From Macropodus opercularis (taxonomy: Eukaryota > Chordata > Actinopteri > Anabantiformes > Osphronemidae), in contig CM061098.1 in the NCBI GenBank assembly GCA_030770545.1, positions 2,394,001 through 2,458,000 of the forward strand: 64,000 nt of DNA, in the 5' to 3' direction. The position numbers were made by a program, and so were the translations under genes. The notes beneath the pieces were generated by a model that did not search any database, had not been told where the DNA came from, and saw nothing but the letters and a program-made list of their open reading frames with translations. Positions 18,162 to 30,584 of the stretch are shown piece after piece (the first letter of the stretch is position 1; each line of letters starts with the position of its first letter).

Positions 18162-20090
18162 TCACAGCAGCGTCAGATTCTCCTGTGCATGATCATTTTT
18201 TTGGCCCATGCCTGTGATGACCTCTGCATCAGTCTGTAAAACCAGAAACACAACATCTAAGGCTTTCCTCCATGCTTCTTGCTTCACACTCAGATTATCA
18301 TAGATTTTCACTCGCAGTTTGTCAGATTTCATTGGTGAGGAGGAAGCACCACGCTCTCCTTCGCGCTCCAAGAAAAGCTGTGAGAACTGTGCATGAAGTC
18401 CGTTACAGTCCTGCAGTTGTTGACGGACCGCAGTCCTGGCTCCGACCTTTGAGAACCTTCCAGTGTTAACCATTACAGTGGATATGTAATCTATTAAGCC
18501 GTCTGCCATGAGACGCAACACTTCACCCGTACAGTGGTTTGTTACAGTCCCTGTTCTGGCTCGTTGGACTGTGTCACCATCCCGCTCTGTGCAGCGTTCT
18601 GCCTGTCTCTGAAGGCGATGGATACAAAGCATCTCTGTCTCTCCTGCACCAGGCAGGAGGGCTCCGTCTTTTAACGCATGGTGTAAACGAGAAGCACAGG
18701 CCCAGAACTGGTCCTCCAGGGCCTGCAGCTTGCCTTGTACGCAGCTTGTGAGAATCACTGTAACTAATCCACTGTTGCCACAAGAAATATTCACAGCTGT
18801 CGGATGCTTTCGGTAATAGTTACCAAGGTCCCTCCACAGCTCAACCTTCACCCCGGTGGCAACACACTCTTTACTCAACTGTGTGGCATATGTCACTGGA
18901 ACAGCTCCTGTTGCACTGGCAAGAGTTTTCAAAACAGAAGCCTTCACTTTTTCCACCACAAGGATACGATGCCCACAACAGCACTGAATCAGCGTCTCGC
19001 TCACAAGTCCACTGACTAATATCACATTCACTTCCAAGCTCAGCAAAAGTATCACAACTTTTGCCAACCATTCATCGCCTTTGCTTGAACTTAACAAAGC
19101 TGGCTGGTCACTCACCTGGTGTATACCTGCTGGCCTACTAAAGCCAAGGTGGCGATAACTATGTGATAAATCACCAGTGATAAGAGCAACCTTTAAGTGT
19201 TGATCTTTTAAGTGATGTGCAATTGAAGCCTGTTCAGCAGATAAAAGAACAACGCAGCCTGGTAAAACACACGCATGCTCCTCAGATAAGCCATGAAGCA
19301 AACATGTCACCACCTTAGAAATGTCAAAAGTGACACGGCTATTAGCTTGTTGGTTTTGTTCTGACTGCAAATGGCTGGCTTTGACAGCTAAATTCATTGC
19401 ATGTGCAGAACCATGGCTTAATCCATCAGCAATGTGTGGAATCTTGGAACCTTTAGGTTCAGGGGGCTGTGAATGTGTGGAAAAACTTTCAGACCTGGTC
19501 TCACAAAAATGTCTGCTGAGCTTTAGTTTAATTTCTCCCCTTGTACTTTTAGCCTTCTGACTAACTTTGTCTTTTCTGTGCAGGCTGGTCAATGTTTGTG
19601 AAGCCTCTGTGACGCATTTCTTCAGCGGCTGAAGTCTCAAATCACAAGGCACTGCAGTAAAGCTCTCTGACTGAGCTACACCAAGACCTTTCATTGAGAT
19701 ACTGTATTTACTGCAAACGTCCAAACATATCTCAATCCCTTCAGACATGGCCGAGATGATGTGTGATACTGAAATCCCTCTCTGAAGGCACTCCAAAGCA
19801 GCCCGGCTCCACGCGCCTGCAAGAAACAGCAGGCATCCTGATCCTGTGTGATACACTCTGTGATGGGCTTGGATAGTTTCGTAAACCAGCTGACCCACTG
19901 CACAGGTTAGTTCCAGGTTCTCAAAGAGACGAAAACACGAGCAAACGAGAACCGACTCCCCACTTGAATCGTCTTGGATAAACTTGTACGTTTTATTGGG
20001 GCCCAAGGAGGAATGTGTGATTCCTGCCAGTGCTGAGAGCTTCTGCAGGCCAACATGCTGCCGTTGATTTATAACCGTACTTCCTGGCAT
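18162..20090 (-). CDS. bbs12: BBS12, chaperonin-like Bardet-Biedl protein, single coding exon
   Basis: BBS12 is a vertebrate group II chaperonin relative. With BBS6 and BBS10 it helps assemble the BBSome at the centrosome/ciliary base. The whole protein is in one exon, as in other vertebrates: 642 residues against about 710 in human. Landmarks: INQRQHVGLQKLSALAG at the N-terminus; ESVLVCSCFRLFENLELTCA; GSGCLLFLAGAWSRAALECL; GDLSHSYRHLGFSRPAGI; AGAVPVTYATQLSKECVATG; and the C-terminal EAWRKALDVVFLVLQTDAEV. I chose the ATG at 20090 because an acceptor (ATATTCAG) ends at 20103, just before it, and the open frame beyond is intron. A non-coding first exon probably ends at a donor near 20861. It is head to head with the centrin gene. 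Confidence 0.95.
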   Translation of the reverse strand: MPGSTVINQRQHVGLQKLSALAGITHSSLGPNKTYKFIQDDSSGESVLVCSCFRLFENLELTCAVGQLVYETIQAHHRVYHTGSGCLLFLAGAWSRAALECLQRGISVSHIISAMSEGIEICLDVCSKYSISMKGLGVAQSESFTAVPCDLRLQPLKKCVTEASQTLTSLHRKDKVSQKAKSTRGEIKLKLSRHFCETRSESFSTHSQPPEPKGSKIPHIADGLSHGSAHAMNLAVKASHLQSEQNQQANSRVTFDISKVVTCLLHGLSEEHACVLPGCVVLLSAEQASIAHHLKDQHLKVALITGDLSHSYRHLGFSRPAGIHQVSDQPALLSSSKGDEWLAKVVILLLSLEVNVILVSGLVSETLIQCCCGHRILVVEKVKASVLKTLASATGAVPVTYATQLSKECVATGVKVELWRDLGNYYRKHPTAVNISCGNSGLVTVILTSCVQGKLQALEDQFWACASRLHHALKDGALLPGAGETEMLCIHRLQRQAERCTERDGDTVQRARTGTVTNHCTGEVLRLMADGLIDYISTVMVNTGRFSKVGARTAVRQQLQDCNGLHAQFSQLFLEREGERGASSSPMKSDKLRVKIYDNLSVKQEAWRKALDVVFLVLQTDAEVITGMGQKNDHAQENLTLL

Positions 20091-20726
20091 TTCTTCAGGT
20101 GCCTGAATATTAAAAGAACAAAAAATGCAGACACCTGAGAATCTGTAGCATTTTCTCAAAAAGACAAATTAAAATGTCAGAGTAATAAAAAGTATTTTAC
20201 CTGTTGTTCAGAGAATCTGTTAATTAACTAATAAAGCCAACTCTACATACATGCCATTGCATCTGTATGGGTTTCTGATCATTTGAGTTGCCCTGCAGCT
20301 TTTAAAACATGCTGTAAACCGATTCTAATAACATCTGAAAAAAACAAAAACAAGCAAAAGGTAAATATTTTGGACATCCAAGGCTAATATTGTGTTAAAT
20401 TACATGGAACATTTTTAAAAAAGCATTCTGTTGTGTTTTTGCACTTGCAAAAATATTTTCACTTTCTTGTTATGGCCTGTTGAAGGTTTTCTTACTTAGC
20501 CTGGCAGGAATAAGAATAAGAAAACCATCATTGGTCCCACAGTGGGGAAAAGCCGTATATGTGTGTATAGCCATGCAGGTTGTATGGTGTTTCGCAGCAG
20601 TTAACATTCCTTGGTAAACATATATATATGATATAATGTGGGGTTATATAAAAACGCTGACTGTACCAAAAGCTTTAGGGCAGTTCATGGTGTTCAGTGT
20701 CTGAAGTAAGCGCAGCAAGCAGCTTA

Positions 20727-20751
20727 TTAGCTTAGCAACAAGCTAAGCTAA
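20727..20751. repeat. Short perfect inverted repeat in BBS12 intron 1
   Basis: Arms TTAGCTTAGC (20727-20736) and GCTAAGCTAA (20742-20751) with a 5-nt loop. This is one of several GCTAGC/TTAGC-type clusters near gene starts in this window. Confidence 0.7.
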
Positions 20752-20861
20752 AGAAGATCTTGATTCAGTCTGTCTATTACAAAGCAAACTACTAAAGCGT
20801 CTTTTCCAGAACATATTTCTCTTTAACATTTTATTTGTATCACAAAGAAGATAACGTTACC

Positions 20862-21184
20862 TTTGTTTAAAAATATAATAATGACGCCTCTATGACTCCC
20901 CCGCTGCTCAGCTGCACGAACCATAAACAATAATCATTGCGCATGCGTCATAGTTCCTGTTGCTGGGAAACAAGTAACTATTTCAACAATTGGTCGACAC
21001 TATTACAAGCTGCCCGTCCCATCAAATGATAGGCTGGTATGGTGACGTCACGATGCTTTCGGCGTTTCTACTGGTCGGCTCTCATGCCATTCGTAAAAAA
21101 AAAAAATACAGCCGTTGCTCCGTTTGTTGACATCCGCTCATCAAACACGCCATTGAAGGGTCCCTGACTGAAACATTACTTCAA
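20862..21184. promoter_or_regulatory. Divergent ciliary promoter between BBS12 and centrin
   Basis: Both transcripts start within this short interval. It contains an NRF1-like palindrome TGCGCATGCGTCA (20938-20950), an RFX X-box-like GTTGCTGGGAAAC (20959-20971; half sites GTTGCT and GGAAAC with a 1-nt spacer) and a perfect CRE TGACGTCA (21043-21050). RFX factors drive ciliary genes, and both flanking genes are ciliary/centrosomal. The site assignments are by eye. Confidence 0.6.
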
Positions 21185-23656
21185 ATGGTATAAGTTTAAA
21201 CAAAAGTCTAGTAAAAACTGAAGGTGAACTACTTCAATAAATAGCGATATATCACGCGAAAAAACGCTTGTTGACTGAAAACGTTGGTTACCTTAGTCTC
21301 GTGGAGCAGCGTGGAAGCTAGTGTTAGCTAGCACAGCAGTCGGTGGAAGCGTAAATACTCGCCTGCTGTCGCTCTTTGTGTTTTATTATGTAACTAAGTA
21401 CTGAGCAACGTTATGTTTCTTCCAGGCTTCAAGCTACAGGAAAGCTGTTCCCTCGGCAAGTCAGAGAAAAAAGCCGACGCACAAAAACGAACTGACCGAG
21501 GAGCAAAGGCAGGAAATTAAAGAGGCTTTTGATCTGTTCGACACAGATGGTACTGGAACCATAGACGTCAAGGAGCTGAAGGTTAGTCCGCGTTTTATTC
21601 GGACACGCTTTAAAAGTAGCTGAGTGCATGAACACGGTTGTCTGCCACAGGTTGCCATGAGGGCTCTTGGGTTTGAACCAAAGAAAGAAGAAATCAAGAA
21701 GATGATTGCAGACATTGACAAAGTGGGCTCTGGAACTATTGACTTCAGCGACTTTCTCAATATGATGACTGTGAAAATGGTAAGTTCAAGATAAAGGTGA
21801 GTTATAGCAACTGGACATGTTTGCTGTTGGCTCAAACGTTGCTCTGCCCATTCAAATAGCTTCCTCCGTCTCATCTGCTGAGTAAATGGGATATGAGATG
21901 GGTGATATACAGCAGGTAACAATTTGCTGTCTGTATAAAAACGTTTTTTACTATGAAAGGCAACCAGTGTGGACACTTCTTATACTAGTGCCTAAATTAT
22001 TAATGGCCAAGACAAATGCATTGAGTTTCAATGCACATTTAATCAAATTAGTTATTCCAATAAACATGGAGAACAACATTGTAACAAACCTTACACAGCT
22101 TCTACAGAGTCAAACTGTACAGTGAAGCTCCACAACAGTTTGCAGTCACATCGCTATATTTTGCATCGTTGCAAATTCATACAGCAACTATAAATGACGC
22201 AAAGACAAAATGTAAGATTTTCACAAATGTTTGCATTATTGTATTAGACTTAAATATCTAACTTATAAAAGCATCCACATCCTCAGCTGTGTGTTAGGAA
22301 GAATGGGGTAAACTGCCTAAATCCGGGTGAGACTCTTACTGTGGTGCAACAAGTTTTCTAAAAATGTTATCACTTTCAGCTGATATGCCACAGTGATTGG
22401 AGATGTGTGCATTTCCAATGCAGTAATTAATTCAGGTTCTTGCAAAAAAAAAAATTCAAAACAGAGCATATTTGTATATACGTCTTTTCTCAGTTTATTA
22501 TTATTTACTCTACTGTGATTTATTGGTTATTATTGGTGTAATGTGTCACTGTGTTTATGTCTTGATTCACTGTCAATAGAGTGAAAAGGACTCCAAAGAA
22601 GAAATATTAAAGGCTTTTCGGCTGTTTGATGACGACTGCACTGGAAAAATATCATTCAAAAATCTCAAGAGAGTTGCCAAGGAGCTGGGAGAAAACCTCA
22701 CAGATGAAGAATTACAGGTACTGTTGTAATAAAAGTGCAATGTTTTCCTCACACACAGCGGAGATGAAAACAATGTTTTTACTTTTCTTGCTTGAAAATC
22801 TTCACAGCAATATTTAAAAAGATACCAGTGAAGTCTTCAGGAGCTTTGATGGGAAGGCACTGGAGAATTGTCTTTGACATGCAGCAATGAGCTTGTGAAT
22901 GAATCACTATTTTGCACTTTTGAGTGTTTGTGTGAGCTCACTTTCAGGTTGTCGCAGCAGACTGTGGATATTAGATTAGATCAACCAATCATTCATGTGT
23001 ACTGTGATCTGTTAGATACCCTGACATTTTTTTGAGTTGCTTTTATTTTCATCTACCTACTATTGAGACGTGCAAGTGTAAAGAGACCTGGAGTAGAGAC
23101 AGTGAATTTAGTGGATGTGGTACAGTACACTGTCAAACAACTTCAGTACACTGATGTGATTACTCCATTGTCCAAACAGTAAATTATTTCATATTCAACG
23201 CTGAAGACAAGTCTTCGTCTTTCTTTTTCTCCACATTGATATAACATGTAGCTAAATAGGAACAATAAGTTTGATTTCTCACCATTGTGACTAGAAAATC
23301 AAGCTGCCAGGCTACCATGTCAGGTCAGAACGACTCAACAACCGTACTTGTATCATCAGACCTTATAAAGTTCTTGTATGTGATTGTAGAATTAATTACA
23401 TGAGTTACGGTTTAGTTTGGTTATTGCTGTAGAACCTGAGCACTGACAAAAACCTTTACAACACGTGTTGTGAGTTTGTGTGAGACTTGTTCTGCTGTTT
23501 CACATTTCAGAGCAGTTTTTTTCAGTTTGATCGTACAGCGTTGCTCTCTGTTTCAAACCTTTTTAGGAAATGATTGACGAGGCAGACCGAGATGGAGACG
23601 GTGAGGTCAACGAGCAGGAGTTCCTGCGGATCATGAAGAAGACCAATCTTTACTGA
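21185..23656 (+). CDS. cetn4: Centrin (CETN4 type), EF-hand protein, 5 exons
   Basis: Calcium-binding protein of centrioles and basal bodies. Exons 21185-21187 (the ATG alone), 21426-21581, 21651-21779, 22580-22717 and 23567-23656 give 171 residues, the centrin length. A basic N-terminal tail ([20 protein letters not shown]) precedes four EF-hands. EF1 has loop [14 protein letters not shown]2 [14 protein letters not shown]3 [12 protein letters not shown] and EF4 [14 protein letters not shown]1 and EF4 look calcium-competent; EF3 lacks the final acidic residue. [18 protein letters not shown] and the C-terminus KKTNLY are centrin hallmarks. No in-frame ATG exists in the first large exon, so the start must come from an upstream exon. 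The ATG at 21185 sits directly on a donor (ATG|GTATAAG) and fits. The gene is named by synteny with BBS12: mammals have Cetn4, a pseudogene in human, at this site. Confidence 0.9.
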
Positions 23657-23746
23657 ACCATCATTGCAGCCTTTTTAAGATCTTGATTCTGTCACAGTAG
23701 TTTAGATTAAACATCTTTTAACTTGGGCAGATTAGTTTGGTTTGTA

Positions 23747-23805
23747 AATAAATATTTTGACAGTGTGTCTTTGTACAAAATTTTCTACAACGCAAGACAA
23801 ATAAA
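23747..23805 (+). terminator. Centrin poly(A) signals
   Basis: Two AATAAA hexamers, at 23747-23752 and 23800-23805, lie 91 and 144 nt after the stop codon. Confidence 0.65.
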
Positions 23806-25036
23806 TCTATTTCATCAGTCGATGTGTCTGTTACTTCAACATTAGCCTCTGTGTCCTGACGCTGTGATACATGTGAAGATGCAGCATCAAATTGCACTTT
23901 AGTGTGTAAAATAAGTAGATGGCTGTAGGTTCATATTCAAACCATGAACAGTTCATCTGTGGAAAGGGAAAAAAATGCTTTGGTCTTGAATATGTCAGAC
24001 AAGATAATTTCAGTACATTGTGGTCGCTGCACTGCATCCTGCAAAGCACATCGTGCCAATAATGGTCAGATACCAGAGAACAGACAGTGAAAGTTTGACT
24101 AAGTTCACTTCGACTAACCAGAATTATTACAGTCGACAGAAATGACAAGCATGAAAACGAGATGAGTAACTCAGTAAAAGTGACTCTCGCTTTATACTTC
24201 GAGTTCCTGAACCAAGTCATTGTCTGTAGAACATACTGTAAAACAGTCCTACCTACATGTTTTGTTCATCTTATAGGAAAGATGATCCTGCTGATTAATT
24301 GTAATATACAGCGGAAGTCTGGTTTTGGCCAAAGCACCATACCTTGTTAAAATAAACAGGATATTGTAGTGACGTGTTTTTCCGAGCCGTCAAACGGTTG
24401 TCTATTATTTTGAGGATGCTTGCCACTGAATGTGAAAGTCATGATAACCTGTTCTAGACAGCGCAGGAACATCAGGTGGAAAATATGAAAAGTTCTGTCC
24501 CTTATTTTTGAAAAAATATTCCATATAAATTGTCTGATGGCATAAAAACACAAGCACATTGAAAGTATTGTGGGTTTTTAAAATCAAACAAGTCAGACGT
24601 ACTTAAAAGGAACTTTTTATGACATTTGAAGCTACTTTTTTTCTTAAACTAGATTTATATGTAGATTTATGCTTCATCTTCCACTGCACTAAATTAAAGT
24701 GAGGCATTTCCTTTTAATCTATTGAGCCCGAAACTTGAATTGATATAGCTGAGCCAAATCAAAAGGCTAGTATTTCAAAGTTCCTTTCATGTTCCCCCCC
24801 GTGACTCAAATCCATCCACCTTCTTGGAGTTCAAAGTGCACCACACGCCAGGTGAGAGCTGAAATACGGCACCGAAGTTCGCTTTGAGCGGACGGAGGAG
24901 GCCACGAGTTGGCACTTTAGAGTCGAGTGTGCGCCACCTACTCAGGCACTTCCAACTAAAGTCATGTTCATTTCCCATGAAGCAAGTCTACACGCAGGTG
25001 AACGTTGTCATACTTTTATGGCCAAATACATTTTTG

Positions 25037-25545
25037 TATGCACTCACTGGCCACTTTATTAGGTACCTGCCATGTCCAATTCAATCCAAAACAGCAACAA
25101 CATGACTTACATTATATTTACTTTTATTTTATAATTTACTTATATATATATATTCATCTTCTACTGCTTATCCCAGCTGGCTTTGGGCAAGAGGCAGGGT
25201 ACACCCTGGACAGATGGCCAGTCCATCGCATGGCCACACATATAGACACACACACTCACACCTACGGGCAATTTTATGCAGTTTTTCCAATTTCCAATTG
25301 GAGTGTGGGAGGAAACCGGAGACCCCGGAGTAAACCCACGGGGAGAACATGCAAACTCCACACAGAAAGGCCCACGGTCGCCTCCGGGAATCGAACCCGG
25401 GACCTTCTTGCTGTGAGGTGACAGTGCTAACCACCACACAATATATATACATATATAATTTGGACCTGTCGCAAAGGTGATAATTCTGAGATCAACTGAG
25501 CTCAGTTGTTCTGGAGTGAAATACATTCAGAGGTGTTTCTAATGT
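25037..25545. mobile_element. TIR-type non-autonomous DNA element split by a tRNA-headed repeat
   Basis: The left end (ATGCACTCACTGGCCACTTT at about 25038) is the same terminal sequence as the elements at 10023 and 54211. The element resumes after about 25455 (AAAGGTGATAATTCTGAGAT). The right terminus is degraded (AGGTGTTTCTAATGTTTCGG, about 25530-25549). The middle is occupied by a different repeat, so this is a nested insertion. No transposase is present. I do not name the family. Confidence 0.6.
25152..25440 (-). repeat. tRNA-headed dispersed repeat (SINE-like)
   Basis: On the minus strand the sequence begins with a tRNA-like head, GTGGTGGTTAGCACTGTCAC, and has a perfect Pol III B box GGTTCGATTCC (complement of 25387-25397). 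The body is the very common fish repeat with GGAGAACATGCAAACTCCAC and GGCAGGGTACACCCTGGACA on the plus strand. AT-rich flanks on both sides hide any target duplication. It has no cloverleaf downstream of the B box, so it is not a working tRNA gene. Confidence 0.7.
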
Positions 25546-28500
25546 TTCGGCCTCAGTTTCCATACGGTGGCCAAAGCCTTAGGGCTCTCAACATAATCCT
25601 CTGTGGTACGACTTCACTAGATCTAAACTGTGCTTTTTAATCAGCTCCCACTGCAAAACAAGCAGACGTCTTCGCATGTAGGTGTCAGTCCAAGCGACGT
25701 ATCTGTGTTTCAGCTGGTGTTAAACCCACGCAAAATTCAAATGTCCAGTTCAATATGAGGTTTCTCGACCACAGCAACTAGAATGAAAACTGTGCTTTTC
25801 TTGTTTGGAGAACACATTTTTGAAGAGTAGGTGTTGTTCAAGCGGTGGATGTTCGATTTTAGAAGAAAACTTTCCAGCTGGAGCTGCACGTCTTAGTGCA
25901 GCGGCAGTTTCATGGCCTTTCAAATCTCCACAGCCCCTCAGCTGAGTGTTATTCCCCTACTGTTGTGGTTAAAGAGCATTCACATCACACAGGCTGTTCA
26001 GTACTCCCACTGCGCCGCTGCTCTTCGCTGCTCTTTCCCATAAAACCGTTACTTTCCAAAACAACTAGGCGCTGTGGGTCTGGTCGCTGCTGGTAAAAGA
26101 TGATTGCATTATTAACTCTTAAAGGTCAAGGATGTGTCACTGCTATGTAGGCAACCTATTTCACAAGCCCCCTTTGAGTAAAACATGTTGAAGACAAACT
26201 AATAACTGTCATTGTGCCTTGAAGAAGCAAAGAGAGACTACACCAGGGGTATGTTTGTTTTACCTTCAGCCACATTAGTGAAATAGCTTTTAGGTTGGAT
26301 ATTTTGCCTTATTAGTTATTTCTGAGGGGGGTTGTTAGCACCGTAGGATGGCTCCAGTATTTAATAATTTACAGCCTTTCTTAAATTCCTCTGAATGTTA
26401 TATGTCAGTATTAAACTACCACTTCATTTATTGTCTGATTGTACAGCTGGCTTCTCAAGCTACATTTGAGCGTATTGACTGGCTAGTTTATAGTTAAACT
26501 TTTTCATTATGGTGTTAAGATTAAGCCACGTCCCGACATCTCCTGATCCATCACCATCAGGCCTTTCGTTCAGCTTGAGTCATTTCAGTGCTGTGGTTTT
26601 GATCCTAGAGCCGTTTCTTAGCCAATGTCAAAGCATTTATGCCGATCGGGTGAGTCAGACCGTGAAAAGAGGCTCAGTTAATGATCCACATCATCGATAA
26701 TGAACATCTGCGTTTTAGACTATTTGCTTCAGAGATATTATCGATGTTGTGTTTAACCCTCTTTTTGTCCTTTCACTCAGTTCCTTTCAACAGCTGAGCA
26801 TAATGTAGTTTCAACAGACTCTCTCCTTTTCCATGTGTTTCCTCTGTACAGTACATGAATCTAGAGCTGGCGCCTGATGGCTGATCTACGTCAGTGCAGG
26901 AATAGACTAGAGTAAATCACTCGGTCCCTATGAATTGTAAGTAATTACTTTGAACATCTGATTGCCTCACGTTAAAGTGTTTTAATACGAAACTAAATAT
27001 TTAACCCCAAAGTCTGACTAATGGACCTTTGCTTTTGTGTTTTTGATTAAATACGTTTAATGCCAAGGAGAAAACACTTGTTGTAACAAAGTGATCTAAA
27101 TGCTTTGTCTTTACCAAAGACGGGGGACTAGCTGACTACGCATTTCCAACCGTTTAAAGCTCGATGGACTGAACAGCAGCAGTGCTTTGTTGTTTAAATA
27201 AAGATATGAAATTGGGGGTGATCACACATTCAGATGAGAAACTAAACGCTAGCGTGTCCTGAAATGATTTGATTTCGTCATCATAATTTAATGAACCATA
27301 ATATTCACAGATTCAGCACTTTTTTGTGTGATGAAGTCACAATTAACACAGAAGTTGCATAATGTGGAAAAACAAGGTCACAAACAGGACAGGAACAAAG
27401 CGATTCCACCTGACTGTTGTCTGTTGGAATCGACCCATCACCTGTCTCTCGTACCAAACAACCTCCAGGCGGCAACTGGAAACTGGATGAGACGATACAG
27501 TGAAGCTTAATGTGCTGCACCAGATAGAGCATCTGTGGTGGTAAATTCCCACCGTGCAGGTTTCATCTCCTGCCATCGTTCTGTTTACGCTGAACGGACC
27601 TTTACACAGTAACGGCACCCGAGTTGCACTGTATGATGTTATTTCAAACATAAACCATGTGAAAGTCTTAATCCTTTAATCATGACTGAAAGATTATTCA
27701 GTAATTATGAACAAGCTGTGTCATTCCTCTTGCGGTACCAGTGACGAGGACTAAAACAGGCGATCCCCCACCCACACCCTCTGTTCTCTTCCTGTACACT
27801 TACGGTAATATCATGCTCGCTTTTCTCAATCAAGAACTTAAACTTTATTCGTCCTTCTTCTGCTTTTATAAAAGTCGCACAGTAGACAAAACATTTTCCT
27901 TTTATGCCCACAAAGCGCTTTGTAAATAGCCCTGTCATTTTTTTATTGTGCGTTTGTGCTGCATGCGACTCAACCGTGTGCCCACTCGCCCCGTAATGCG
28001 GAAATGCACAGCGTTCGCTAAGGGAAGACCGCATTGTAGGAAACCATACTACTGCAAGTGGGAGTAGAAAGTAAACGGCATAATTAAGACAAAGTAAACA
28101 CTCCTGCATAACAGCGTAAGTTTTAAATACACACATTCACAAAGCTCACGCAAGGTCACTGTAGCATCTGTGTTTAGTTCTGCACTTAACTGAAGCCTCA
28201 AGTGTTTGATAGATGAGAATGATGATGAAATAAATGTACTTTTTTTTAAGTTATCTACAAAATGATTGGATCTAATTTCCCTGAAATACACATTACATTT
28301 AAGTTGTCTACCCAACTGTCTAAGAGTTGTCTCTAGGTTAGGAGCCGCATGCAGCGCAAGCAGTGCAGAGACGAGGTAAATAAGCAAAACAATAATGACA
28401 TCACTACAGTATGACCAAGTCACAACAAGTCAGAACAAAACAAACAAAATTATGATATTGATGAGCAACAGCTGCGGCTGAGGAACCAACAGCGCAGGCT

Positions 28501-30561
28501 ACGTAATAGTGAAATATACAGTAGAAAACCAAACATTACCAACACCACCAGTTACTGCATTACATTCTGCTGGAGGAGAAAAGTGCCTGAAATACTGCAG
28601 CTCTGGTCCCGAGGCCGCCTGAGGATGTGACATTTCTGAACTTTAAACACATTAAAGTATGTATTACAAACAGTAACGACGGAAAATGTTTAAAATCTGC
28701 TATAAACGGTTTATCTTATTTACATACAATCAAAAGATAGAAGCAGTAAACAGGGAAAAAGGTTCATTAACTAAACAGAGTTTTTCACCTGTGCTGAAAT
28801 AATGAAACTGACTCAATGGGTTTCTCTTCCCTCCAAGTTGACAACTTACACACAGAAGTGACACGACTCTTGAAAAATCCAATGACGTTTGGGAAGGAGG
28901 GGGACAAACACATAAAACCCCAGAACATGACTTTTATATCTGCTCCAATCTTTTTCGATGGGATAAAAAAAGGTCCCATGTTTTGTGCCGTGTGAGGAAG
29001 CTGCAGCTGTAGTTTTCGACAAACCAGATGTGCAGCGAGTGTTTCAGACGTTCACCGTGTTGCAGCTCTTCCACCTGTTGACCTCCTGTCAGTGTGTATC
29101 CTGAGTGCCGCCTCAGTTCAAGTCACACTCTCTGCGTTTAACACTCTGGCTGACCACAATTAGCAGCTTCACCATGTGACAACTGCTTGTCTCCACCGTG
29201 AAGCAGAACCGTATCGTGCTCTTGTGCGTGCGATTTGCCAGTCCGCCCTCCCGCTGAAACCTTTTCAACTTGCATTTTACTTGTCGCAGCTTACCGACCC
29301 CATTGTAGCTGTTGGCAACGGCTTCAACATTACAACGCTGTACGACTCCAAATTCCCGCTGCACCGTCAGTGCCCAGGATGCTCGTGTCTGTGTGGTGGT
29401 GCAGGTGAAGTTTCTCACTTTCCGTACGTTTTCATTTAGAGACGCTGTGCTCATTGTGAGACCGTGCGCACACACGCACACACTAGGCGAGTTAGGAGGG
29501 GTTCCCTGTCGACAACCAGACAAGGAAAGTTCTTTAACTCTACCTGAAGACACATTTTCCCTTGTCTATGTGCATCACAGAAGGGACTCCTGATAAGACA
29601 GGAGTCAGAGGGTGATGCACCTCTCAGACCAGTCGAAGCCCCCACCCACCTTTTCCCTTACGCTGACAAAGAGAGAGAACAGACAAGAGGGGTTTTCTCT
29701 TTCAGTCTCACTCTCACTTCCTCCCCTCTTACAAGTGAAGCTAGATGTAGAGATTATGTGCGGAGGGAACATATGTGTGAACACTGACGGGGCTGACACG
29801 CTGAGCTAACTGCGTACATGCATGCACTGACTAACATATGATGCGTCTTAAATTTCCACAATGTGTAATACTGTAGTGATGCATGTCAGAGAGGACTGTC
29901 ACCAACAAAGCATCGTTCCATTCCATACAAATTAGCATTTCGCCTTTTCTATAACATACAAGCGTGATACGTACTTTGTTGCTGTTATTTCTAATAATGT
30001 TTTCTACATTATTCTGGAACGTGCTGCCACGAGCTGCAGGGTGGGCCAACGCTGCCAAGTCTGTCTTGTAATACAGCTCAGAAGACAACAGACGAGGGGT
30101 TTCACCAGCCACAAGATGCAACACAATTTACAAGGCATCAAAAGCAAAGCTGCATTTCAAAGTGAACTTTGGTTCGAAATCACAAAGTCAGGCAAACTGA
30201 GTGGAAACGTACATAGATCAATCGTACGACTTAGAAATAAGACCTTTGGTTAATCGTGACTTATTTTCATGGTATCAATGTGATGGAAATGATGTTTTAC
30301 TTGTTTATTTTCTCATGCTAAAATTGATTGACACTAAAATGCTAAACATACACACACATATATATAAATAATACACAGTACAATAATACTACGCATACAC
30401 ATTCATTTGCAGAACCATTTGCATCCATGTCGGACTGGTCGCCATTTCAGGGCGTTTGTCAGTTTTCGTTGTGGTTTCCCTCTATGCTACTAAGCAACGT
30501 ACATCTAAATATGTTTTACCAATGTATAGTGGTGGACTTCCTCCTACAACACAACATGTCA

Positions 30562-30584
30562 TTCTTCTTCTTCTTCTTCTTCTT
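30562..30584. repeat. (TTC)n microsatellite
   Basis: About seven and a half TTC units. Confidence 0.9.

Noticed and set aside
25385..25440. tRNA gene on the minus strand
   Set aside because: The B box is perfect, but the sequence is the head of a dispersed repeat, with no good A box and no cloverleaf.
27705..28423. Overlapping 143- and 124-residue minus-strand open frames
   Set aside because: Unspliced, no recognisable domain, low-complexity hydrophobic stretches; probably chance.
29113..29553. 146-residue minus-strand open frame with plus-strand overlaps
   Set aside because: Frames are open on both strands with no conserved motif; treated as chance.
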